NCBI GenBank assembly: GCA_945280365.1
Contig: CALYQD010000020.1
Span: 1-43,466, forward strand
Direction of reading: 5' to 3'
DNA length: 43,466 nucleotides
Source of the DNA: an uncultured Apibacter sp.
Lineage (GTDB): Bacteria > Bacteroidota > Bacteroidia > Flavobacteriales > Weeksellaceae
The position numbers were made by a program, and so were the translations under genes. The notes under the pieces are model-generated. The model was given only the letters and a program-made list of their open reading frames with translations, did no database searches and had not been told where the DNA came from. This document shows positions 25,144 to 34,900 of this stretch, in pieces. Numbering within the stretch: position 1 is the stretch's first letter; every line of letters starts with the position of its first letter.

Positions 25144-25151
25144 TATATTTG
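25144..25151 (+). promoter_or_regulatory. Promoter -7 element of the DUF6341-like gene
   Basis: TATATTTG matches TAnnTTTG and lies 30 bp upstream of the ATG at 25182, inside the 45-bp divergent gap. No well-spaced TTTG was found for the -33 position. Confidence 0.5.
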
Positions 25152-25181
25152 CTACAAAAATATAAAAAAACCTATTAAATC

Positions 25182-25364
25182 ATGACTGAATTAATTCTTG
25201 GAATTGGGAAATTATTTACATGGTCTTATAAAATATTGCCTATTATTGGTCATTTTGTGGATTGGTTTTATGTGGTGGTTCTTTGTTTATTTTTATTGTA
25301 TTGGTGTAAAAGAATTATTGGTTTTACACAAAAAGACAATAAATATGACGGAGACCATCTATAA
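25182..25364 (+). CDS. Small membrane protein, DUF6341-like
   Basis: The 60-residue product has a hydrophobic segment at about 27-46 (FVDWFYVVVLCLFLLYWCKR) and a charged C-terminal tail (QKDNKYDGDHL). Size, a single main membrane segment, the KxxIGF turn and the acidic tail resemble the small flavobacterial DUF6341 proteins that are found beside DUF6427. It lies 45 bp from the divergent DUF6427-like gene and 40 bp before the CapA-like gene. A promoter element in front and a gene-like composition support it as real despite its length. Function unknown. Confidence 0.68.
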   Translation: MTELILGIGKLFTWSYKILPIIGHFVDWFYVVVLCLFLLYWCKRIIGFTQKDNKYDGDHL

Positions 25365-25404
25365 TAATTGATTAGTAGATCTTAGTACTCATTGCTATAT
25401 ATTT

Positions 25405-26511
25405 ATGAGATTTTTTTTCATTTTTATATCCACTTTTTTTCTAATCTTAGCTTGTGAAGATAATAAGATTAAGGAATTAAAATTAAAAACAAACCGTTCC
25501 GGAATTTCTAGCGACTCTTTATTTTTTCTATCTGATACAGTAACGATTACCGCGGTTGGAGATATTATGTTGGGAAGTAATTATCCCTCATCCACGTATT
25601 TGCCGGAAGTTAACATACTTGAAGGAATTACTCCTACTCTTAAAGAAAAATCAGATCTAATTATAGGTAATTTAGAAGGAACCTTATTTGATTCCGGAGG
25701 GAAACCGAAAAGATGTTCCAATCCAGCGTATTGTTTTGTATTCAGAACACCATCTTCTTATGGAAAGTATTTAAAACAGGCAGGGTTTGATTTTTTGAGT
25801 TTAGCCAATAATCATAGTAATGATTTCGGGACATTTGGAAGAGAAGCAACCAAAAAAAATCTGGATATTCTGGGAATACAATATGCAGGAATATTGAATC
25901 AATGTGAGTATGCAATTAAAAAAAAGAATGGAATACGGTATGCTTTTATAGGAGCAGGGCATAATCTCGGATTGGTTAGCTCAACTAAATATGATGATGT
26001 GAAAAGAATAATAAAAGAAGTGCGTCCAAAAGCTGATATAATCATTGTCATGTTTCATGGAGGAGGAGAAGGAGCTTCTTATCAGCGTATACATTTCAAA
26101 AGAGAATTTTATGCCGGCGAAGACCGTGGAAATGTTGTTGAATTTGCTCACGTTTGTATTGATGCCGGTGCTGACCTTATTATAGGTAGCGGTCCTCATG
26201 TAACAAGAGCAGTTGAGATTTACAATAATAAATTTATTGCCTACAGTTTGGGTAATTTCGCTACTTACGGAAAAATTACGCTTAATGGTCCTAATGGAAA
26301 TGCTCCAATTCTTAAAATTAAAACTGATGTTAAAGGGAATTTCATTTCATGCAAAGCGCTTTCAACATTTCAAAGTAAAGGATCAAAAAACGGACCGGAA
26401 ATCGACCCTGAACATAGGGCATTGAAATATATTAAATACTTGAGTAATACAGATTTCCCCAATAGTCGTTTAAAATTTTCAGCATCAGGAGAAATTAAAA
26501 CAAATCATTAG
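25405..26511 (+). CDS. CapA-family lipoprotein (metallophosphatase fold)
   Basis: The 368 residues begin with a lipoprotein signal peptide ending LILAC, with Cys17 as the lipid anchor and acidic residues just after it (CEDN). The CapA/PgsA fold is shown by VGDIMLGS (D53), GNLEGTLFD (N89 to D96), LANNHSNDFG (134-142), a MFHGGGEG histidine loop and a GSGPHVTRAVEIYNNKFIAYSLGNF block. Together these form the two-metal site of a calcineurin-like phosphoesterase. In Bacillus the family takes part in poly-gamma-glutamate export, but no pgsB or pgsC lies nearby, so only an envelope metallophosphatase role is inferred. It lies 40 bp after the DUF6341-like gene and may share its promoter. Confidence 0.9.
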   Translation: MRFFFIFISTFFLILACEDNKIKELKLKTNRSGISSDSLFFLSDTVTITAVGDIMLGSNYPSSTYLPEVNILEGITPTLKEKSDLIIGNLEGTLFDSGGKPKRCSNPAYCFVFRTPSSYGKYLKQAGFDFLSLANNHSNDFGTFGREATKKNLDILGIQYAGILNQCEYAIKKKNGIRYAFIGAGHNLGLVSSTKYDDVKRIIKEVRPKADIIIVMFHGGGEGASYQRIHFKREFYAGEDRGNVVEFAHVCIDAGADLIIGSGPHVTRAVEIYNNKFIAYSLGNFATYGKITLNGPNGNAPILKIKTDVKGNFISCKALSTFQSKGSKNGPEIDPEHRALKYIKYLSNTDFPNSRLKFSASGEIKTNH

Positions 26512-26828
26512 TAACTAAAATAATATAAAATTAAATTCACTTCTTTACAAAGCCAAGGAGAATCTAGATTTAAATTATTGTATTATTTAGTTTGAATTTG
26601 TTGAAAAGTTACCTTATTTATTTAAAGGAGAATAATTATTTTATTTTTTCTTATATACCTGCTGGTATAGTGTCTTGGTTCGTCAATTGAGCTATTTAAA
26701 TGCGTTAGCATTGATATCTATACACTTAGGAAGTAGTTGATAAAAAAGAAAAAAATAATTGGATAATTGTTTTTTTTATCTAAAACTATATTTTATTTTT
26801 ATGTCAGTCTTACTAAGTATACTATTTA
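26512..26828. other. Gene-free stretch before the endonuclease gene
   Basis: No gene was found. The stretch is AT-rich except for a segment at about 26650-26740 that is less AT-rich than its surroundings and may be a remnant. It gives no convincing translation on either strand. No clear terminator for the CapA-like gene was seen. Confidence 0.45.
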
Positions 26829-27899
26829 ATGAAAATAAAATATATCTTTTTTTTATGGGTAATAGCTCAATTAATGCTATCGGCCCAAATTCCAAGCTAT
26901 TACAGTTCAATAGATTTTTCAAAAAATAAGGAGGAGTTGAAGGCAGATATTTCATCTTTACTCACTACTACCCATACCACTTTATTATACTATAGTAATG
27001 CAAAAAAGCCGGATGTTTGGAAAACTTTAAAATTATCAGATTTGGATCCGGAAAATGTCCAACAAAATACTGTTTTGTTGATATATGGGTATCATGACGA
27101 TCCTGAGGATCTCATGCATAATCGGACCAGAAGTGTAGATTCATCTTGCCATAAATCTTCTTGCAAAGGGCTATGGACGAGGGAACATGTTTTTGCAAAA
27201 TCACTAGCAAATCCGAAACTAATCACTACCTCAAGAGGCCCCGGAACTGATGCTCATAATTTAAGAGCTGTTGATCAACAATATAATATACGACGCAGCA
27301 ATAGAAATTTTGCTGACGGATCGGGAAACTCAGGCAATGTCTCATCTACAGGTTTTTATCCTGGAGATGAATGGAAAGGGGCTATAGCGAGAATAATTAT
27401 GTATATGCATGTTAGATATCCGTATCAATGCGAAGCAAAAAATACGGCAGAAAGTTCTTATACATATAGTGCTGAAATGCCAGATTTATATCTAAAATGG
27501 AATGCCGATAAGGATCCATCGTTATTTGAAAAGTTAAGAAATGAAGTTATTTACAACATACAAGGAAATAGAAACCCGTTTATTGACAATCCTTATATAG
27601 CAACTCTTCTTTGGGGAGGTCCTAGTGCTTTAAATACATGGGGTTATATGTCAGTTGAAGAACTTAGTAATTCGGCTGAGTGTAAAGTTTATCCAACGAT
27701 TACCTCTGATAATTTTGTTTATGTAAAAGGAGCTAATATTAAGGCTATATATATTTATAACATTTCAGGTAATCTACTCAATTACATTACATACATTAAT
27801 GATGAAAGAATTCCAATTCCTAATCAAGTAGGTATTTATTATATAAAATTGGTTACTGATAAAGGAAATCAAAATTTTAAAATATTTAGAAAACCTTAG
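26829..27899 (+). CDS. Secreted endonuclease I family nuclease with T9SS sorting domain
   Basis: The 356 residues comprise a signal peptide (1-20, ending LMLSAQ), an endonuclease I domain and a C-terminal sorting domain. Nuclease motifs are WTREHVFAKS (116-125, with the catalytic-type REH at 118-120), GTDAHNLRAVDQQYNIRRSN (139-158) and GDEWKGAIARIIMYM (from 179). Two cysteines close together (C107 and C112) may form a disulfide. From about 285 the sequence switches to VYPTITSDNFVYV, IYNISGNLL and GIYYIKLVTDKGN, the beta-sandwich pattern of type A type IX secretion signals. The enzyme should therefore cross the outer membrane and degrade nucleic acid outside the cell for nutrient release or biofilm DNA turnover. 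It appears to be transcribed alone and a terminator follows. Confidence 0.92.
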   Translation: MKIKYIFFLWVIAQLMLSAQIPSYYSSIDFSKNKEELKADISSLLTTTHTTLLYYSNAKKPDVWKTLKLSDLDPENVQQNTVLLIYGYHDDPEDLMHNRTRSVDSSCHKSSCKGLWTREHVFAKSLANPKLITTSRGPGTDAHNLRAVDQQYNIRRSNRNFADGSGNSGNVSSTGFYPGDEWKGAIARIIMYMHVRYPYQCEAKNTAESSYTYSAEMPDLYLKWNADKDPSLFEKLRNEVIYNIQGNRNPFIDNPYIATLLWGGPSALNTWGYMSVEELSNSAECKVYPTITSDNFVYVKGANIKAIYIYNISGNLLNYITYINDERIPIPNQVGIYYIKLVTDKGNQNFKIFRKP

Positions 27900-28000
27900 T
27901 AATTTATATAATTTGAAGTTAATATAAAGGAAATTATTTGAAAACTAATGTTTTACTGTTAGATGTAAAAAAAGTGTGAATTAATAAATGTAATAATTTG

Positions 28001-28023
28001 AACACCTAATGAAGGTGTTTTTT
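28001..28023 (+). terminator. Terminator downstream of the endonuclease gene
   Basis: Arms AACACCT (28001-28007) and AGGTGTT (28013-28019) enclose a 5-nt loop, followed by T residues to 28023. It lies about 100 bp after the stop. Confidence 0.75.
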
Positions 28024-28331
28024 ATTATTATAATTAACTGATAGGATGTTCTTCAATGGTACTCTCTAATTATGTGACTTGACGAAAATAATTAATTTAG
28101 GTTAATTGGTTTAAAATTTCAATAAATTATTTTTAATATAATTACTTATGCTAATTTGATAAATTTATAACTAAAGATTGTTCGTTATTCATGAAATAAA
28201 TAAAGTATAAAATTAAAATTAATATTAATTTTAAATAACTAATAAATAAAAAAAAACTATATTTATTCTCATTGATTATTTATTTATTGTTATTTTTGCT
28301 TATTAAAAAATAAAATATAAAATTAATAACC
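28024..28331 (+). other. AT-rich upstream region of hydrolase A with -7 element
   Basis: This 308-bp stretch has no gene. It holds a TATTTTTG element at 28291-28298, 34 bp before the ATG, that matches TAnnTTTG and probably starts the hydrolase A transcript. The rest is almost pure A and T. Confidence 0.5.
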
Positions 28332-29657
28332 ATGAAAAAGTTTACTCTTAAGTTTTTTAGCTTTTCCCTTTTAGGGATAATATTAATAATGCAATCTTGT
28401 AGTAATGAGGATAGCCTGTTAGATTCTTCCTCGTTGTCAACAGCTTCCGATGAAACTCTATCTACTTTTGGCTTGCCTAATAAATCAGAAAAGATAAGGA
28501 CATTAAATTACAATGATTTAATTGAAATAAAAAATAAACTAACTGCGGCTAAAATTAATTTACCTGATTTAGAATTAAAAGAGCCTTCAAAGTCTGATAA
28601 AAGCAAACCCTTTGTACAAGTTCTTAAAGTTAGTACTAAAAGTGCTCATCCTGATCGTTCAGGTAAAACTATAGATGTATCAGGTGTATTTTTATTACCT
28701 ACTAATTTAATTCCCAGTAGTTCATTAAAAAATCGTATAATAATTGCACCTCCACCTACTTATACTTATAATAAATTAGCTCCTTCTAATGCATTTAAAG
28801 GTTTTAAATGGACGGATGATGATTTGCATTTTAATTATTTGGCTTTTTGGACTATTCAAGCCTATAACGGATTTATAGTTTTCTTCCCTGATTATCCGGG
28901 GTTTGGGGATTCATATAAACAATGTCAACACCCCTTTTTAGATTCCAAAGCAATGGTTAATTCTACTTTAGATTTGTTTAAATCAGCAAAGGTAACTTTA
29001 ACCAAGAATGGATATAAATTTAAAAAAGACTTAATTATAACCGGGTATTCTTTAGGAGGTTTTATTGCAGCCTCTTTAGCTCGTGAAATTGAAACCAATC
29101 CTTCTCATGGTTTAAGTGTTGACTTATTGGTGACAGGAGGAACTCCTTGTAATTTGAAACAAATAATCGATTCAATAAGAGCTTCGAAAAAAACTGAACA
29201 TAATTATTTAATTTCCTATGGACTATGGGGGTATCAAAAAAATGCCTATCCTTATATAAATATTACTGATATTTTGAAACAACCATATGCTTCTAAATCA
29301 CTTTCATGGTTCGATGGAACCCATTATGATTCAGATGTAAATTCGTATTTTTCAAACAGACCTAAAGATATTTATACTGAAAAATTTATGAAATCATTAG
29401 ATACGGATGATACTATTTCTTATTTAAATGATATTCTTGTAGAAAATAGTGTAAAACCTTGGAAAAATAAATGCAAATTTATAATGACGCATGGTGTTTC
29501 CGATTTGTCAGTTCATTACCAAAATGCCTCTGATTTTTCAAAACAACAAAATCAAATAGGAGGGAAGGTCACTTTTATACCTACTGTAGGAGAGCATGAA
29601 TTAGGAGTAATTCCTTATTATCTTAATGCATCCTATTTTATGGCGATTTATAACTAA
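28332..29657 (+). CDS. Surface lipoprotein alpha/beta hydrolase (A of tandem pair)
   Basis: The 441 residues start with a lipoprotein signal ending IMQSC (Cys23). The next residues SNEDS resemble the acidic lipoprotein export signal that sends Bacteroidota lipoproteins to the cell surface. A Ser/Asp-rich linker leads to an alpha/beta hydrolase fold. The oxyanion region is PDYPGFGDSY (186-195), the nucleophile S240 is in GYSLGG, the probable acid is D391 in THGVSDLSV and the base is H422 in GEHELG. This layout resembles secreted lipases/esterases and prolyl-oligopeptidase-like hydrolases; the substrate is not known. The paralog at 29917 is more than half identical by eye. Each copy has its own promoter region and terminator, so they are regulated separately. 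Confidence 0.87.
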   Translation: MKKFTLKFFSFSLLGIILIMQSCSNEDSLLDSSSLSTASDETLSTFGLPNKSEKIRTLNYNDLIEIKNKLTAAKINLPDLELKEPSKSDKSKPFVQVLKVSTKSAHPDRSGKTIDVSGVFLLPTNLIPSSSLKNRIIIAPPPTYTYNKLAPSNAFKGFKWTDDDLHFNYLAFWTIQAYNGFIVFFPDYPGFGDSYKQCQHPFLDSKAMVNSTLDLFKSAKVTLTKNGYKFKKDLIITGYSLGGFIAASLAREIETNPSHGLSVDLLVTGGTPCNLKQIIDSIRASKKTEHNYLISYGLWGYQKNAYPYINITDILKQPYASKSLSWFDGTHYDSDVNSYFSNRPKDIYTEKFMKSLDTDDTISYLNDILVENSVKPWKNKCKFIMTHGVSDLSVHYQNASDFSKQQNQIGGKVTFIPTVGEHELGVIPYYLNASYFMAIYN

Positions 29658-29673
29658 CATTAGTAATTGATAA

Positions 29674-29708
29674 AAAAAACAGGCTTTATAAAAAAGAGCC
29701 TGTTTTTT
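29674..29708 (+). terminator. Terminator of hydrolase A
   Basis: Arms AACAGGCT (29678-29685) and AGCCTGTT (29697-29704) are extended by A and T runs on each side and end in T to 29708. It lies about 20 bp after the stop. Confidence 0.85.
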
Positions 29709-29878
29709 AATTTTTTTTAAGCTCTGTAAATATCCAATTTTAAATAAATCTGAGGTAGGCTTTATTAGTAAATAATAATATATTGTTAAAAGATAAATAG
29801 GTATATAAATAGACGTAATTAAATTAAATTAATATTTTTTATGATTAAAATTATGTTAAATAATTGTATTTAAATTGT

Positions 29879-29886
29879 TAATTTTG
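29879..29886 (+). promoter_or_regulatory. Promoter -7 element of hydrolase B
   Basis: TAATTTTG matches TAnnTTTG and lies 31 bp before the ATG at 29917, much as in the upstream paralog. The -33 element is not clear. Confidence 0.5.
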
Positions 29887-29916
29887 TTTGATAAAAAATA
29901 AAATAACCTTATAGTT

Positions 29917-31260
29917 ATGAAGAAAAAAATTTATAAAATTTTAGTATTATCCTTAATGGGTATAATGCTAACTATTCAATCTTGTAACAATGAAGACAGC
30001 TTAGCTGATGTTTCTTCTAATTCAGTTGAAAAAGCTTCCAATACAAAGTTGGATGAAGTACCTGTTAAATCAGAAGTTATAGCGACTTTTGATTCGAGTG
30101 ATTTAGTGAATATTAAAAATAAATTAGCGGGATTAGGTATTGATGTTTCGGGTTTTAAAATTGATAAATCAGAATCTTCAAAAACCAAATTACCTGGTTT
30201 ATTGCCATATGTGAAAGCATTGAAAGTGACAACTAGAACTCCACATCCTAATCGCTCGGGAGGATATATTGATGTTTCAGGAGTTTTATTGCTTCCATCA
30301 AAAACTATTTTTACGGATTTACAGAAATTTCGTATTATGGTTGCAACACCTCCTACCTATACGCTTAATAATGAAGCGCCGACAAATTTATTTAAAAATT
30401 TTAAATCAAAATTAAAAGATAATGATTTTCAGCTTAATTTCTTAGCCTTCTTTACGCTTCAAGCAAGTAATGGATTTATTGTATTCTTCCCTGATTATCC
30501 TGGATTCGGAGATTCGTATAAACAATGCCAACATCCGTATTTAGATTCCAAAGCTATGGTTAATTCAACCTTAGATTTATTAAAAGCGTCTCAAAACACA
30601 CTTTCATCTGAAGGATATAGATATAAATCGGAATTAATTATTACCGGTTATTCGTTGGGTGGTTTTGTTGCTGCATCGATAGCTAGAGAAATTGAAACGA
30701 ATCCTTCTTTGGGATATACGTCCAATTTATTATTTACAGGGGGCACTCCTTGTAATTTGAAACAAATTACAGACATCGTAAGAGCTTCGAAAAAAACTCA
30801 ACATACTTATTTTCTTACTTATGGATTATGGGGATATAAGTTGAATGCCTATCCTAATATAAATATTAAAGATTTTTTAAAAGAGCCATATGCTTCGACT
30901 TCCTTATCTTATTTTGATGGCACACATGGTGATCTAGAGGTAAATGCTTATTTTTCTCAATATCCTAAGAAAATGTATACTGAAAAATTTATTAAATATC
31001 TTGATACAGATCCAAGTTTAGCGTATATGAATGATATACTTAATGAAAATAGTGTAAAACCTTGGAAAAATAAATGCAGATTTATAATGACCCATGGGAT
31101 ATCTGATGTTTCTGTATATTATCAAAATGCCTATGATTTTTCACTTCAACAAAATAAAAATGGAGGAAAAGTAACTTTCATTCCTACAGAGGGAGATCAT
31201 ATTATAGCTGTAAAACCGTATTTTGATAAAATGACTTTTTATACGGCTCTTTATAAATAA
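29917..31260 (+). CDS. Surface lipoprotein alpha/beta hydrolase (B of tandem pair)
   Basis: The 447 residues are a close paralog of hydrolase A. The lipoprotein signal ends TIQSC with Cys23 and is followed by NNEDS, again an acidic surface-export type tail. The hydrolase fold keeps PDYPGFGDSY (192-201), nucleophile S246 in GYSLGG, probable acid D397 in THGISDVSV and base H428 in GDHIIA. Long stretches are unchanged between the copies, such as QHP.LDSKAMVNSTLDL and VKPWKNKC. The N-terminal linker (24-60) and the region near 160-185 differ most, which may alter substrate choice. Retention of all three catalytic residues in both copies argues against decay. Confidence 0.87.
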   Translation: MKKKIYKILVLSLMGIMLTIQSCNNEDSLADVSSNSVEKASNTKLDEVPVKSEVIATFDSSDLVNIKNKLAGLGIDVSGFKIDKSESSKTKLPGLLPYVKALKVTTRTPHPNRSGGYIDVSGVLLLPSKTIFTDLQKFRIMVATPPTYTLNNEAPTNLFKNFKSKLKDNDFQLNFLAFFTLQASNGFIVFFPDYPGFGDSYKQCQHPYLDSKAMVNSTLDLLKASQNTLSSEGYRYKSELIITGYSLGGFVAASIAREIETNPSLGYTSNLLFTGGTPCNLKQITDIVRASKKTQHTYFLTYGLWGYKLNAYPNINIKDFLKEPYASTSLSYFDGTHGDLEVNAYFSQYPKKMYTEKFIKYLDTDPSLAYMNDILNENSVKPWKNKCRFIMTHGISDVSVYYQNAYDFSLQQNKNGGKVTFIPTEGDHIIAVKPYFDKMTFYTALYK

Positions 31261-31278
31261 TTTTTTTAATTTATTATC

Positions 31279-31315
31279 AAAAAAGCAGATTTATTAAATA
31301 TAGATCTGCTTTTTT
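31279..31315. terminator. Bidirectional terminator between hydrolase B and the HExxH gene
   Basis: Perfect 12-bp arms AAAAAAGCAGAT (31279-31290) and ATCTGCTTTTTT (31304-31315) enclose a 13-nt loop. The A and T ends give a U run in both directions, and the two flanking genes converge here. Confidence 0.85.
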
Positions 31316-31330
31316 ATTGATAAGACCCGA

Positions 31331-31657
31331 TTATTTTAAATATTTTATAAAAGCCCAAATTTTTCTTTTATTTAAATATTTCATATTCTTATCATTTATA
31401 TATGCTTCTCTTTCAAAACTAATTTTATGATACGCTATATTTGTGTTTTTATATTTTATAAGATTAATTATATATTCTACTAAATAACAAATAAAGAAAA
31501 AGATCCAAAGCATTTCCAGCTGTTGTCTCAAATGTATTTTTTCATGATTAATTAATATTTTGTTGTGTTTTAGGTATTTGTAACGTATAAAAATAAACGG
31601 GAATATGGTCATTCCCTGGAAATCACCATAAAATAGATATGGGAAATATATTATCAT
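31331..31657 (-). CDS. Small membrane protein with HExxH motif
   Basis: The 108 residues contain HEKIH at 38-42, the zinc-binding motif of gluzincin/metzincin peptidases. A hydrophobic helix follows at about 50-67, then SFEREAY at 80-86, whose glutamates could supply the third ligand as in M48/M56-type enzymes. Upstream hydrophobic residues FPFIFIRYKYL may form a first membrane stretch. Starts at residue 1 or Met16 are both possible. It is far shorter than a known M48 or M56 protease, so activity is uncertain. I recall similar short flavobacterial proteins without assigned function. The lysine-rich tail suggests a cytoplasmic or nucleic-acid-near C-terminus. Confidence 0.7.
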   Translation of the reverse strand: MIIYFPYLFYGDFQGMTIFPFIFIRYKYLKHNKILINHEKIHLRQQLEMLWIFFFICYLVEYIINLIKYKNTNIAYHKISFEREAYINDKNMKYLNKRKIWAFIKYLK

Positions 31658-31968
31658 TTGATATCTACAAGTTTATAATTAAAGAATTTAATTTTTTTCG
31701 TTGATTTTCTGTATTAACGAATAATTCTAATTAAAAAATACGGCTCTGTCCATGACGGATATATTATCCATATATTTTATTAGCCCAATCACTATATCTA
31801 AGTTTTTATATATTTATGTTTAATAAATGAATTCGTTGATAAACTAAAAAATAATTATAACTTTAAAAGTATAAGAAGATATTTGTCCTTTTTTCAATTG
31901 TAAAAATAAAATAAATAAATTATATACTAATTACTTAAATAAGCCAATAATTAATTTTTTAACAAATT
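31658..31968. other. AT-rich spacer upstream of mfd
   Basis: No gene, repeat or RNA could be supported in these 311 bp. A short less AT-rich patch at 31740-31760 has no meaning that I can assign. The mfd promoter lies at its right edge. Confidence 0.5.
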
Positions 31969-31971
31969 TTG

Positions 31972-31979
31972 TACCTTTA
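31972..31979 (+). promoter_or_regulatory. mfd promoter -7 element abutting the start
   Basis: TACCTTTA differs from TAnnTTTG only in the last base and lies 7 nt upstream of the TTG at 31987. A start at the TTG at 31969 would place this element inside the coding region, which favours 31987. No convincing -33 element was seen. Confidence 0.45.
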
Positions 31980-31986
31980 CGTTGTT

Positions 31987-34900
31987 TTGAAAACAAATTC
32001 TATTATACACTCAATTTTTCCGATTTTAGAAAAGAGTATTTTAAGTTCGGAAGTACAAATTTTTTTAGAAAATAAAAGTAACATTAATATATCTGTATTA
32101 GGGTCTGCAGGTTCTTATATTAATATCTTTAGCAGTTATTTATTTAACTTGTTGAATAAAACTATATTTATGGTTTTTTCAGATAAGGAAGAAGCTGCTT
32201 ACGCCTTGAATGAGATAGAGGGTATTTTTGGTAAAGAAAAAGTTTTGTTTTATCCAACTTCACACTTAATTCCTTATCAACTTGAAGAAGTACAAAATGC
32301 AAATGTGGTTTTACGAACTGAAGTTATAAACAGTATAACGCAAATGCAAAGCCCTAAGATTATTATTACCTATGCTGATGCGATCACAGAGAAAATAATC
32401 ACTAAATCCGAACTAAATTCGATAAGCTTAAAGATAAAAGTAGGTGAAAAAATAAATTCGGATTTTCTTAATGAAACTTTATTTACCTTTCACTTTAAAA
32501 GAACCGATTTTGTAACGCAACCAGGAGAATTTTCATTGAGAGGAGGTATTTTGGATGTATTTTCCTATTCAGACGAAAAACCTTATCGTATAGGATTTTT
32601 TGGAGATGAAGTGGAAACGATACGTAAATTTAATATTGAAACTCAGCTTTCTGAAGAAAAAGTTGATGAATTTATGATCGTCCCAAATATAGATGCTTCT
32701 AATCTTGAAACGCTAAAAGTATCATTTTTAGATTATTTACCTTCCGATGCCCTATTTATAGGAAAAGATTTATCTGTATCATTATCAACCATAGAAAAAA
32801 AATTTAATAAAGCAGAAGAAATCTATGCTACCTTATCGCAAACTATAAAACGAAGTGAACCGTATGATTTATATATACAGCCGGATGAATTTATTTCCAA
32901 ATTACAATCTCATTCTTGTATTGAATTTTCATCCATTCCATATTTTAAAGAATTTAAATCAGTTCGATTAGATCAAACGGAACAACCCAGTTTTCATAAA
33001 CAGTTTGAATTATTAGGGCAAGACTTGCTTGAGAAAGAAAAATTAAAATATAAAAATTTCATAACATTTCAGTCAGAAAAGCAAGAAAGTAGACTTCAAG
33101 ATATATTTTCTGAAATAGAAAAAGAAATACCTTTTACTGGATTTATTGCAAATGTGAATAAAGGTTTTGTAGATCATAATTCTAAATTCCAAATCTATAC
33201 AGATCATCAAATTTTTGAAAGATATCACCGCTATAATTTACGTAATTCCTTCTCGAAATCGGAATTTTTAACGTTAAAAGAACTTACCGATTTAAAGGTC
33301 GGAGATTATGTAACGCATATCGACCATGGGATTGGGAAATTTATGGGACTGGTTAAAATAAAAAATGATGATAATTTACAAGAAACCATTAAACTCGTTT
33401 ATAAAAATAATGATATTCTTTATGTAAACATCCATTCACTACATAAAATTTCCAAATTTTCAGGTAAAGAGGGCGGAGAAATTACTCTGAATCAATTAGG
33501 TTCGGCAGCTTGGAAAAATCTTAAGAATAAAGCAAAAAGGAAAGTTAAAGAAGTAGCATTTGATCTTATTAAATTATATGCGGATAGGAAGACAAAACCA
33601 GGATTTTCTTTTTCGCCTGACGGCTATTTGCAAAACGAACTGGAAGCTTCTTTTATGTATGAAGACACACCTGATCAAGAAAAGGCTACACAGGAGGTAA
33701 AAAATGATATGGAAAAACCTATTGCTATGGATAGGCTTATCTGTGGAGATGTAGGCTTTGGTAAAACGGAAATTGCCATACGAGCTGCCTTTAAAGCAGC
33801 AACAGATGGAAAACAAAGCGCTATTATGGTACCAACAACCATATTGGCCTTACAACATTATAAAACTTTTGTTTCCAGGTTAAAGGATTTTCCGGTTCGT
33901 GTTGAATATTTAAATCGCTTTAAAACAGCTGGGCAAAAAAAAGAAATAATACAATCTCTGGCGGAGGGTAAAATAGATATTATTATTGGTACTCAACAAT
34001 TAATAGGAAAAGATGTTAAATTCAAAGATTTAGGTTTATTGATTGTTGATGAAGAACATAAATTCGGAGTTTCAGTAAAAGATAAATTAAAAACTATAAA
34101 AACGACGGTAGATACATTAACATTAACTGCTACTCCTATCCCTAGAACTCTTCAATTTTCATTAATGTCAGCTAGAGATATGTCTGTAATTAAGACTCCA
34201 CCGCCTAATAGGCAACCCGTTCAAACGCAGCTTATAGGTTTTAATGAAGAACAAATACGAGATGCAATCATCTATGAGCTTAATAGAGATGGGCAGATTT
34301 TATTTATTAACAATAGAATAGAAAACTTAGACATACTCGCCGGCATGATTAAACGTTTGGTTCCAATGGCTAGAATAGCCATTGGACATGGACAGATGGA
34401 AGGGAAAAAACTTGAAAAAATAATGATAGATTATATGGAGGGAAACTACGATGTTTTAATTTCAACTACAATTATTGAATCCGGATTAGATGTTCCTAAC
34501 GCAAATACTATTTTCATCAATGATGCTCAGAAATTTGGTTTAGCAGATTTGCATCAAATGCGAGGAAGAGTAGGAAGGTCTAATAGGAAAGCCTTTTGCT
34601 ATCTTATTACACCGCCATTAGATGTCATAACTTCTGAAGCTAGAAAGCGTTTACAAGCGATAGAGCAGTTCTCTGATTTAGGCTCCGGATTTAATATAGC
34701 AATGAAAGATCTGGAAATAAGAGGAGCAGGGGATTTGCTTGGGGCTGAACAGAGTGGTTTCTTTGCTGAAATTGGATTTGAAGCGTATCAACAAATTTTG
34801 AATGAAGCTATTGAAGAATTAAAAGAAGATGAATTTTCTGATTTGTTTGTCGAAGAAAATGAGAAAAAGGATTTTGTATCAGAAGTGCAGATCGATACGG

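Noticed and set aside
26640-26740. Less AT-rich patch upstream of the endonuclease gene, thought of as a transposase remnant
   Set aside because: Translations on both strands are short and broken and resemble no transposase that I can name.
33574-33816. Minus-strand 80-residue open frame inside mfd
   Set aside because: It is antisense to the conserved Mfd helicase start and Cys/Phe-rich, a typical shadow frame.
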